Assembly (NCBI GenBank): GCA_038501785.1
Contig: JBAMJR010000180.1
Span: 6,448,001 to 6,512,000 of the forward strand
Direction of reading: 5' to 3'
Length of the DNA stretch: 64,000 nt
DNA from: Myoxocephalus aenaeus
Taxonomy: Eukaryota > Chordata > Actinopteri > Perciformes > Cottidae
Of this stretch, positions 1 through 10,500 are shown in pieces. How positions within the stretch are numbered: the stretch's first letter is position 1; the number at the start of each line of letters is the position of its first letter. The notes under the pieces were generated by a model, which searched no databases, was not told the origin of the DNA, and saw nothing but the letters and a program-made list of their open reading frames with translations. The translations under genes and the position numbers were made by a program.

Positions 1-90
1 TTAGTTTTTGTTAGTACAAGCTGCAGCATTCTGGATCAACTGGAGAGATTTCAGAAGTCCTAGCTTGAATAAATGCTGAGGTGACTGAGG

Positions 91-215
91 TCTTTTGGAG
101 TGCAGGGAGCACTCCAAAAGACCTTCTTCAACTCTGTGGTGGCCTCGGCCATTTTTTATGGAGTGGTCTGCTGGAGCAGCAGCATCTCGAGAGCTGACAG
201 GAAGAGACAAAATGC
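91..215 (+). mobile_element. LINE reverse-transcriptase C-terminal fragment
   Basis: Bases 112-215 translate in one frame to a peptide containing SVVASAIFYGVVCW and ISRADRKR. This resembles the region after the RT domain of fish L2/Rex1-type LINEs (recalled, not searched). It begins with a near-perfect hairpin at 91-121 (13-bp arms, 5-base loop). The same fragment recurs at 19481-19605 in the second block. It is a fragment without start or stop context and not a functional gene. Confidence 0.5.
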
Positions 216-259
216 ATTGTCTTGCTTCCTCCCCCTTTCTCTAACTGGGTTTTTAGTTA

Positions 260-2213
260 TTGGCAGTGGTAGGTGAAGTACTCAAACATATTTCTGATGC
301 AAAACTATTAACTATTGATAGTAAAAGGCCTGCCTTTAAATGCTTACTTCAAGTGAAGAGTGAAAAAGAGCTTTATCAGAACAAGTTGTCTCTCTATAAA
401 TTACTTTTCAGGACACTAGTTTCTGTGCTTTCAGGTATCTGCAGTGTGCTAAATGACGTTACATATTGTTCTGCCAAATCCCTTCACATGATCACTGTCT
501 CTTGTGAACTGCGACTGGCTGACGACCTGAATGTCTTCTATTGCAGGTTTGACAAGCCCACTTCCACCCCGCCCAACTGCTCCATCATCGAACAACCACC
601 TCCACTCTCTGCCTCACCTCTCCCATCCAACCCCCCACCGGCACTGAGGATCTGCGAAGGGGATGTGAGTCGGCTCTTTCAGCGACAGAAGATCAGGAAG
701 GCTCCGGGCCCAGACGGTGTGTCCCCCTCCTGCCTGAAAGTATGTGCTGACCAGCTGGCCCCCATCTTCACGGAGATCTTCAACCGATCACTGGAGCTGT
801 GTGAAGTCCCTTCCTGCTTCAAGCGCTCCTTGATCATCCCGGTCCCCAAGAAATCCTCCATCACAGGATTAAATGACTACAGACCCATCGCCCTGACGTC
901 TGTGGTCATGAAGTCATTTGAGAGGCTGGTGTTGACCCACCTGAAGGACCTCACAGGGCCCCTGCAGGACCCCCTGCAGTTTGCCTACCGTGCAAACAGG
1001 TCGGTGGATGATGCAGTAAATATGGGACTGCACCATATTCTGCAACACCTCGACTCCCCAGGGAGATATGCAAGGGTTCTGTTTGTGGACTTCAGCTCTG
1101 CAATCAACACGATCATCCCGGAGGTTCTTCAACCCAAACTCTCCCAGCTCACCGTGCCAGCCCCCACCTGCCGGTGGATCACACACTTCCTGACAGACAG
1201 GACGCAGCAGGTGAGGCTGGGAAAAATCATATCCAGCACCCGGACTATAAGTACTGGCGCCCCCCAGGGATGTGTGCTCTCTCCACTGCTCTTCTCCCTC
1301 TACACCAACGACTGCACCTCAGGGGACCCGTCTGTTAAACTCCTGAAGTTCGCAGACCACACAACGGTCATCGGCCTCATCAGCGACGGTGACGAGTCTG
1401 TGTACAGACGGGAGGTTGAACAGCTGGTCCTCTGGTGTGGTCAGAACCACCTGGAGCTGAACAAGGCCAAAACTGTACAGATGACAATAGACTTCAGGAG
1501 GAGCCCCCCAACACTACCCCCCCTAACAATACACAACAGCACTGTTTCTGTGGTGGAGACCTTCAAGTTTCTGGGATCCACAATCTCCCGGGACCTGAAG
1601 TGGACTGCCAACATCAACACCATCCGGAAAAAGGCCCAGCAGAGGCTGTACTTCCTGCGCCAGCTCAGGAAGTTCAACCTGCCTCAGGAGCTGCTGATCC
1701 TGTTCTACTCCGCCATCATCCAGTCTGTCCTCTGCTCTTCCATCACTGTGTGGTTTGGATCGGCCATCAAACAGGACAGAGTCAGACTCCAACGGATCGT
1801 CAGGTCTGCAGAGAGAACCATTGGTTCCAGCCTGCCCTCCATCCTGGACTTGCACACCGCCAGAGTCAGGCAGCGGGCTGGTAAGATCACTGCAGACCCC
1901 TCACACCCTGGACACAAGCTGTTCAACTCCTCCCCTCTGGGAGGCGCTACAGAGCACTGTACGCCAAAACCACCAGACACAGAAACAGCTTCTTCCCACT
2001 GGCCGTCACTCTGATGAACAGTTAAACAGACTCTTCATCTGCACTATCTGCACTTTCTTTGTTTTTTTACTACTGTCTTTAATGTCCTTTTTATATTTTT
2101 TATATTTATCTTGTATATTGTGTGTGAAAAAAGTACGAAGAGCAAGTGAAACCGGAGTCAAATTCCATGTATGTGCAAATTTACATGGCCATTAAAGTTG
2201 ATTCTGATTCTGA
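260..2213 (+). mobile_element. 5'-truncated LINE, RT domain, copy 1 (inactivated)
   Basis: The 584-residue ORF at 260-2014 contains a non-LTR retrotransposon reverse transcriptase: RKAPGPDG, LNDYRPIALTS, FVDFSSA, GAPQGCVLSPLLF and a catalytic FAD box. In this copy the second catalytic aspartate is His (codon 1358-1360, FADH), so RT activity is expected to be lost. No endonuclease domain is present. The first ~80 residues are read-through of flanking sequence that recurs at 16390-16565, so LINE homology probably starts near 500. The C-terminus is frameshifted near 1920-1935; the expected LLPSGRRYRALYAKT peptide lies in another frame. The 3' end is ATTAAAGTTGATTCTGATTC followed by TGA, typical of an L2/Rex1-like family. 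Confidence 0.88.
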
Positions 2214-2233
2214 AATAACTCTTTTCATTACAG

Positions 2234-2470
2234 AGACCATGTCATGGTTGGCTGGACCAACGGGGGGGGTTGGTGTTGTGCCAAAGCTCAAACTTCTCAG
2301 CGAGTCAGTGTTAAAATACGAGCAGACAAAGACCTGAATTTATGTGCACGGCCTACAGCGATGATCATGTTGAGGAAATCCAAGACTTTGAAGAAGAGGG
2401 AGTCCATCAATAAATCCGGATTGGCGAACACAAACACGCTGGGAAAAACCCAACGGCAGATTTCTCAAGG
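2234..2470 (+). pseudogene. Relic TCAF exon 3 (copy 1)
   Basis: This segment aligns with TCAF exon 3 (8152-8449 and 23430-23715). It keeps recognisable stretches encoding WLDQ-like, GVVPK and HVEEIQDFEEE-like peptides and ends with a decayed version of TDFS. A fossil acceptor (TTTTCATTACAG) precedes it at 2222-2233. Internal deletions shift the frame and produce a stop (AAGACCTGA). The LINE ends only ~20 bp upstream, so the LINE sits in what was the preceding intron. No other exon of this dead gene copy is recognisable next to it. Confidence 0.8.
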
Positions 2471-2779
2471 ATGATAACAAGTTTAATTAAATGTTTTATT
2501 GTTGCAACTCGTTTTGGCCTTGACTGTTTACTTGACAGCGCGTTGGCACAGACAATAAACAGTGTGGCCGTATGCTGCTTCCTGCAGCTACTGCTAAAAA
2601 AATTTTACAACGCGATTAGTTTGTGTTATATTGGACATTTTTGGGGGAAAAAACAATGCATCTCTATTATTGACTAATCCAGCAAATGCAATCCTCATCA
2701 CATTGATGCAAATGTAATAGTAGTATTCTGCTCAAATGAAGGACTTGTAATGGGATGTTCTATAAAATTAAGGTCTTAA

Positions 2780-2894
2780 TGTAACGATTAGAAGGACAAG
2801 GACCCAGAAGCACGACGCTCGAAACAGTGGTAGCAAAATAAGAATCCTTTACTTGCAGGAACAGACAGAAACAGGTGAACACGAAATACAATCT
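2780..2894. mobile_element. Truncated LTR-like element (copy 1)
   Basis: This is the left 115 bp of the element that is complete at 22157-22460. It begins TGTAACGAT after the target sequence CTTAA (2775-2779). The remaining ~190 bp plus ~75 bp of flank are missing compared with the second block. Confidence 0.5.
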
Positions 2895-3195
2895 CATAAT
2901 AATGCAAATATGTCAACATATATTGACTAAAGCAGGGGTTTCTGCACAATAAAAATGTGTTAAGCTAATACAACTAATTTATTTAAACTGGTTTTATTTG
3001 ATAATGCAGAATTAATCCCTGTGCTGCTGTTGAAAATTCATGCAACTTCACACACGCTGTACTCGAACCTTGTGACAATTCATGCAACATTGCACAATTT
3101 GATTGCTTGCAGCTTGCAGCAACACGTTAGCCCTGTTTTTTTTCCAGATCTCCACCCCCTCTCACCCCGACTGTGTCGTGCAGAAGTGGGTTTGC

Positions 3196-3204
3196 TATAT
3201 AAAG
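3196..3204 (+). promoter_or_regulatory. TATA box of TCAF gene 1
   Basis: TATATAAAG lies about 150 bp upstream of the ATG at 3350, so transcription would start near 3225-3235. The same box with the same surroundings occurs at 22837-22845 before TCAF gene 2. That both copies keep it inside an otherwise non-coding region supports it as the core promoter. The assignment is by motif and position only. Confidence 0.6.
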
Positions 3205-3349
3205 CGGGGAAGAAGCTCGGTCAATACTCTTTCTTTACAGGACAGCCTGACATCCACCAACACAACTTACCTCTGACTTAACACCATTCTTCTGCTGTCG
3301 TGCCATCCATGCTCTTCATCCAACCTTCAGCTCATCGATCCTTCTCACT

Positions 3350-6300
3350 ATGTCCACCCAACGAAATCAGTCCTACAAGACCTTGATGAGTGGCTTGAAA
3401 GAGCTGGACCTCCGTGGCCCCTGTGTGCCCAGTGAGCTGGTGCTGACGGGAGACCATGCCTTTCCTTTAGCAATGAACAGCAAAGGTCAGGTCCTGATGG
3501 CAGCCTCTCTGTACGGCCGTGGGAGGATTGTGGTCCTGGGTCATGAGGGCTACCTGACCACCTTTCCTGCTCTGGTAGAGAACGCTCTGACCTGGCTGAG
3601 AGGAGATGGATCTGATAATGTCTCTGTGGAGGTCCACAAACACGTCAAGAAAGCTGCTGATAACCTCAGCAAATCCAGCTTCCAGGTCACAGTTGTTGGG
3701 GCCTTTAGTGACAATCGGGCGGTCGGTGTGTACATGACGGACGCCTACAGCGTTGGTGCAGACGTGAAGGACCTGGTGGCTTTTCTGAAAGATGGAGGAG
3801 GAGTGCTGATAGCAGGGCAGGCGTGGAGCTGGGCTGGGATGTATCCTAAGGCCAACACGCTGCTTCAGTTTGATGGGAATAAGGTTTGTGGTGTGGCAGG
3901 AATCTACTTCTCCGACCACACGGCTGAGGCAGAGTGCCTGCCTGTCTTCCCACAGATCCCATCTTCCTCGATGAATGTAGTGTGAGTGTTTACTTCCTTT
4001 TCTTTGCACATTTAAACAGGCGGCAAGTTGTGAAATGGCAGCTTTTCTGTAAATCTCTAAACTTCTCCAGACATTTGTTTGTATCTCATATTCAAGTTAA
4101 CTGAGGCCATGCTAACAGCTCCTTGAGGATATGTTGAGGCTTTGAGCTAAATGTTGCATCAGTATGCTAACATGCTCACACTAACGGTTATAATGTTTGT
4201 TTTTTCATTTCGGGGCTATGCTTCTCTCTTTTATAACAACTCCACCACTCTCTCCATGATGAACCCAGACGTAATCATATTTCCGTATACAGAGAAATGG
4301 GAGCGTGGCAGTATGCTAATCAGAAAAAAGTGGGCCTGTCAATTTAGAATGATTCTGATTCCCTAACACAGTGTTTTTCAACCTTTTTTGAGCCGCGGCA
4401 CATTTTCTACAACAACCTAAAAACACCAACAACCTAAAAAGTTACAAAATGTCACATTCTAGCATAATACAGCATATATGGTAGCTCATTATTGCACTAC
4501 CTAGCATGGAAGAGTATTCAGTGTTTCAAGTAAACCAGATTGCTCCATCAGACAAAAAAAAAGTGTTATCACTTTGTTAGAAAAATGAAAATAAAGTTAT
4601 GCAAAAAAGAACTAATATTTAGTTACTACTAAATATCTTATTGTGGAAAACAATAAGATATTGCAAAACAAAACGGAATGAATGCAGATGTGTGAGCATC
4701 ACGTTGTATCAGTATTAGGCTGCAGTGAGCTGCTTTCCTCTACACATCTTTTTAAAACGGGGTTGTAGATTTGATACGGCTCTCAGTTCTTGCTCCATGA
4801 TAGAGACACAACAGCAGAAAGCCGACCTCACTGAGATCTCATAAAGATCGGCTTTTGGCGAAATGCCAAGAATCGGCGCATGCGCAAGCGTAACCTGTTA
4901 ACGGCGGACTGTGAACATTTAAAACCAGCATTTCCTCTTGCGCCACACCTGTAATAAATACCTGTAATAAAGATATTACACCTGTAATAAATACCGCCCC
5001 AGTTTGATAAATACTGACTTAAAGGAAACATGGTGTTCATTTATTTTAATGACGACCACAAAGTGAGCAGGCTTTATCACTGCAGGGTGCTTTTCAGGCT
5101 TTTGGAAGAATATTTCCAGAGCCTCTCTAAGTCAGAAACGTCATTGATGAGCTCCAGGCTGTTTGTCTTGACCTGCAAACACATGAACTGTTAGGCTTTA
5201 ACTGTGAGAGCTCATATCTTAAAATACTGATAGCTTCAGCAGCAAATCCCATTGTGAAAAGCACGCAACTTATTTTTCGCCGCTCTCTCTCTCTCTCCGC
5301 TGTGTCTCACCTGTGCAGCGCATCAGGCGGAACTCCGCGTGCGCGACACAGAGCAGAGTTGTATAGACACGACCCAGAAATGACATGCTGTGTGGATAAG
5401 ATCAATAACATACGGCCGTGTAGTTTGTTTAATAGCAGAACAAGGTGCAGACCTGTTCTATATTACTCTGCCAGCCACTATATTGCAGCTCAGACGCTCA
5501 ACAATGGAAAATCATTTGCGGCAACTAAATAATATTTTTTTGGACCAATTAAGTGAAATTGGACATTTTCCCACGGCACACCTGATGATCTCTCACGGCA
5601 CACTGGTGTGCCGCGGCACAGTGGTTGACAATGACTGCCCTAACATATCGATGGGGAGAACAAAATTCGCTGGTGTGCACATGTCAAGAATGCACTTGTC
5701 AAGTGCACTTATTTTGTGCACAAAGTAAGAATATTGTTATGAACACATTAGAGAACGAGGCCCATTGCCACGGGTGTGGGCATGAATTGGAGATACAGTT
5801 CAGGGATATAATCTTAAAAATGGATAGTAAACGAAGTCTAAACAGAAGTAATACAGATAAACAGGAACATTGGCTTGAAAACATAATGATTCAAATTAGA
5901 TTCAGGTACAGGTTGGATCTGAAAGGGTTACTGCAGGGCAGAAGGGAGGAGCTGAATGTGAGAGTGAGTTGAAAACCTTTCAGGGACAGAAAAGCAGGGC
6001 GTGACTTTCATATCCCTTTGTCTCTTTCTCCCTTCTGATTCCTTTTGCTTTTACATTTTTTTTATAATAATCACAATATGATATAATTCTCTCATACTTG
6101 GCACCTCTCTTCTCTTCCCCCTCTCAAATTCAGAATCGGTAAGGACTTTGAGGACGACTTAGAGTTCTTACTCAAGGGGGTGCCAGAGTTTGACCTCCTG
6201 AATGGAGTGGTAGCTTCTGAGGTCCTGGTCCACGGGCCGCTAGCCTTTCCAATTGGGACCACCGAGGATGGAAGAGCGTTCTTGGCTGGATCCTACTATG

Positions 6301-7450
6301 GACAGGGACGGGTTGTTGTGATCACACACGAAGGACTTCTGAGACAAGAGGTAGGGTCCAAATTTGTACATTTCGTTTTCTTTTAAGGCTGGGCAAAACG
6401 GAGATACATCAGGATCTTTGATATATAATCATTAGAAAAGTGGGTAAAGGTAAATAATAGAAGCGCTAGAACAGACTGGTAATGCAGTGGGTCGACCTGT
6501 GCATCACTACCGGATCTCCTGCTAGTTGGACATACCCTGAAAATCCTCACCAGAACGATGACTCATGTAGTTCTTTTGGGCTGTGCCAGACCAAGCACCA
6601 ATGGTCAAGGCCCAGCCACCAGACACTTGTACCGACAAGCCTACGTTTCACGTCTGGCTGCAGGAGGGGGCCTTGGTTTCCCAGTCCTGGGTGAGGTCAT
6701 GCAGCTCCTTCCTAGACGATTCATGTAGGGTCTGTGAATCACTCTTAGTCTGGTTACTACTCCGACCATGAGTGATGCAAACCCCTCCACAACAATTCTT
6801 GTCTTATTTTTTCCTTTAATTTGTCATCTTTCCTTTAATTTGTCATCTGTATAGTATAATAAAGTAGATTTTTCATTTTTAGTTGAACAAAATAATATTG
6901 ATAAAATAACCAGATGGGAATGCCTGTTTTGGGCTAATCAAGTGAATGATTGAGTATTTAACTAATCATATTTATTTATCACATTGATGCAAACATACTG
7001 TGAGTCATTATTTCCAGATAGCTTTTCTTGCTAATTAATTTGTGACGACCAGCAGTTGGTCACAATAATGAGCCATGTTAATTTGCCAAATGTTTTTTTA
7101 TGTGACAAATAAACTAGTGCTGTCAAACGATTAAAATATTTAATCGCGATTAATCGCATTTATGTCATAGTTAACTCACGATTAATCGCAATTAATCGGA
7201 TTTTTTTTTCTTCTTCATTTTAATGCTCTTATCAACATGAAAAAGTGGATTGGCTTGCTGTAAACAAGGGTTTACAAAATAAAATTATAAAGTGCACATT
7301 TCAGGTAAACAAGGGTTTACAAAATAAAATTATAAAGTGCACATTTCAGGTAAACAAGGGCATACAAAATAGAATTATAAAGTGCACATTTCAGGTAAAC
7401 AAGGGTTTACAATATAAATTATAAAGTGCACATTTCAGGTAAACAAGGGC

Positions 7451-7517
<67 letters not shown>

Positions 7518-10500
7518 GTGAAACATAGCAGTCAGGCTCTCGAAGGCAATTCGTAGGTCCTGTCGTTGGATGCGATGCGTATTATATCAGCTAGACCCTC
7601 GTCCTCCACAACGTTAACAGGCCTACACGCAGTAGCCACCCATTTAGCTATGGCTGCAATAAGTTTGTTCTTCGTTGTGGTGTCCATGTGTTTCCGAAGT
7701 CATCCATTCTTGTCTGCTATGACGAGGGGGCGCAGAGTTAGCATCAGCTGTGTGCTTGGCCATCAAGTAGTATTTCAGACTGGATAGGCTACAACGATAG
7801 CTCAGTTCACAATGACAAATGTCACATACCACTTTGGTCTTGTCAAGGGAACCATCTGACAACTTTTTGAAAGTAAACTTTCCATTCATTAGCGTCTTAT
7901 CATTAATTTTGCTGTATCGCGCTCACCATTCATTCATTTTAAACCGTAACGTTAGCTTAGCTTCCAAGCCCAAACGGCGTGCCTATTGTTTTGCTTCCGG
8001 TTGAGCTACATCCGGCGTGGTGCTCGCGAGAAAAAGAAAAAAAAATAAAATAAAATTGACGGCAGTAAAATTGGTTTGCGTTAACGCCGTTAATAACGCG
8101 CTAATATGACAGCACTAAAATAAACTACTGTCTTTGTTTTCTTCATTACAGACACTGGCTCCATTTTGGAACAATGCCATTCATTGGTTGGACGAAGGCC
8201 GGAATGGGGTCGTTGGAGTAGTTCCAGATCTCAACGAAGCCTTTAACCTCTTCAGCAAGTCAACGTTTAATTGTGAGAAGACACACTTCAGGAAAGACCT
8301 GAGTGTATTTGTTTGTACAGCCTATAGCGAAGAACATATGGAGGAAATCCAAGACTTTGTGGCAGAGGGAGGAGGCCTGCTGATTGGTGGACATGCCTGG
8401 TACTGGGCACAAACTCACAAGGGGAAAAACCCATTGACAGATTTCTCAGGTACGATGATGTGCCACAAGAGTTTTAATGCTGCCAATTTCAATCCATGAT
8501 AGTGTAATTTATTTAATATTTTATTTGTAAGGGACTATTGTTTGTTTTTTGACATAACAGACCTGCAAAAACATGACAATCAAACACCATCCATAATACT
8601 GAAACCATGCCACACATAGATCAAGTCAGGCTTTTTGTGTTTCAGGAAACAAGATCCTAAACAAAATGGGCTTGAGCCTGCTGGAGAAGACGATTGGGGA
8701 AGGTTCCTACAAGGCCCCTGTGCCCAGCCAGGCCATCAAAGACACCTACCACTTCCGCCAACTTTTACACTGCTTCGCTGGTCATGTCACTGAGGGGGAG
8801 GAACTCACACAGCACGAGGAAGAATTCCTTAAAAAACTGGAAAAGGACTGTGTAAACTACTTGCACCTAGAGGCTCATGACTCCTCCTCCTACACACAGA
8901 TGGTGTCCACATTCACCAACCTTATGAAGAAGTCGGTCATGCCTCAGGTGGGCAGTGAATTACTTCATAGTCTCTGATTGTTATTAGTTTGTCTCAAAGG
9001 AGAATGGTCCTTTTTTGTTTCTGCCTTTTTAGTTTGGTTTAAGCCATTCACTGCCTTGAGAGGTGAAGGTAACACTTTATAATAACTACACGCTATTTAG
9101 CATTAGTTAAGTATGAGTAAACACTTAATTCATCATTTATAAAGCATTGTTCCAACATTAACACCCATTGTCCCACTATAGTACAGGTATCACTTTATAA
9201 ATGATGGATTCACCATTTGTAAATTAAGTAATATATTTTACAAACCAATTATTAAGGATTTATAGATGATTAATGAGATTATTTATCAAGTGTTAGTAAA
9301 TGATAATTTTTAATATTTAAATGTGATTTATTCATGCATTTACTAGTCGTTAGTTAAGTATTGTATGTGACCTCATCTAAAGTGAGGACTATCTATGTTT
9401 TATAAAGCATTTATAAATGACATTGAAAGGCCAGCAGTGCCTCAAAGCTAACACAAGTTATCTTCTCAACAGTAAAGGAAAATAGATACAACACAAAGGG
9501 ATGAAGGACATTAATATTTATCACAAGATACAAACAATGTACTCATAGTGGGACACAGTTTACACTATGTGAGACGATGCCCGTCAGTGAGTATGTTTCT
9601 AAGTTTGCTGGCACGTTTTATTCAATTATGAGTACCTATCTAGCTAGCCAGCTAGCAAGCTGTGACTAGCTTGCTAGCTAACAAGCACTAACTAGAAGTC
9701 CTGAGGCGTCACCTCAGTTACAAGTAGACCAATCCAGGTGATAGTGTTAGAACATTTTTTACTCAACACTTGTTGTATCATTAATCAGGACATCTATTCT
9801 TTGCAAAGAAGGAACAGATATATCACTTGACTCCTAAACTGAGCTTGCTTTGTGTAAGGGAAAGTTCACACCAGAGTCATATTTAGGGTAAAGTTCACCC
9901 AGGAGTCTCAGGCCATGTAACTGCATATATTAGAGAGGAAATCAGTTTTTCTCCAACAAATAGCTATACTCATAATCAATCATTTGTACGTGCCAACAAA
10001 CTGAGAAACATACTCACCACTTGTGCCACTGACGGGCATCGCCTCACATCACCTGGCCAGAAACGGCCCGGGTCCCATTATAGCGTAAACGTGTGTCCCA
10101 CATTGACGACGTGTCACCGCCGCCAGAAAGAATGCCGGCCAGGTGATGTGAGGCGATGTCCGTCAGTGGCACGAGTGGTGAGTATGTTTTATAGTTGGCT
10201 TGCACATACAAATGATTGATTATGAGTATCTAGCTATCACCTGGATTGGTCTACTTACAACTGAGGTGATGGGGTGTCTCAGGACCTCTAGTTAGTGACT
10301 AGCTTGCTAGCTGGCTAGCTAGCTAGATATTCATAATCAATAATACATGCCAGCAAACTTAGAAACATACTCATACTCCTGCCACTGACGGGCATCGCCT
10401 CAGATAGCATAAACGTGTGTCCCACTATGAGTACATTGTTTGCATCACGTAAAATACTTAACTAGCAACAAGTAAATGCATGAATACATTTAATTTTGTA

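Larger units (their letters stand above)
1..3439. repeat. Duplicated upstream block, copy 1
   Basis: This stretch matches 19391-23022 almost base for base, with scattered substitutions and a few indels. It carries LINE debris, a 5'-truncated LINE, a decayed TCAF exon, an LTR-like remnant, a TATA promoter and the first 30 codons of a TCAF gene. Visible differences are a 12-bp insertion in the LINE ORF here, loss of about 264 bp of the LTR-like element here, and 58 extra bases in the 5' UTR here. The left edge may extend beyond the window. The right edge lies inside coding exon 1 of both TCAF genes. Confidence 0.9.
7115..8117 (-). mobile_element. hAT element with transposase remnant in TCAF gene 1 intron 2
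   Basis: The inverted ends TAGTGCTGTCA / TGACAGCACTA and the perfect 8-bp target duplication AAATAAAC (7107-7114 and 8118-8125) define the element. The minus strand at 7644-7889 encodes a BED-type zinc-finger peptide (VVCDICHCELSYRC, SSLKYYLMAKH). Minus-strand sequence further on (about 7520-7640) encodes IAAIAKWVATACRPVNVVED, typical of the N-terminal part of hAT transposases. The catalytic core is missing, so the copy is dead. It contains a 45-bp minisatellite and a GA repeat. Its right end lies 34 bp before the exon 3 acceptor. Confidence 0.9.

Noticed and set aside
1435..1884. Second open frame (149 codons) inside the LINE, with a longer version at 20813-21403
   Set aside because: It is an overlapping frame of the RT ORF. 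Only its tail after the frameshift (20813-21403 version) is real LINE protein.
5254..5972. Overlapping open frames in TCAF gene 1 intron 1
   Set aside because: They cross the right end of the hAT element and its target duplication, and no splice-phase-compatible exon is needed between exons 1 and 2.
6482..6771. Short open frames in TCAF gene 1 intron 2
   Set aside because: Sequence looks like an old repeat; no family could be recognised and exons 2 and 3 join in phase without it.
7259..7450. Regular 45-bp repeats resembling a CRISPR array
   Set aside because: No unique spacers, located inside a eukaryotic hAT transposon and intron; it is a minisatellite.
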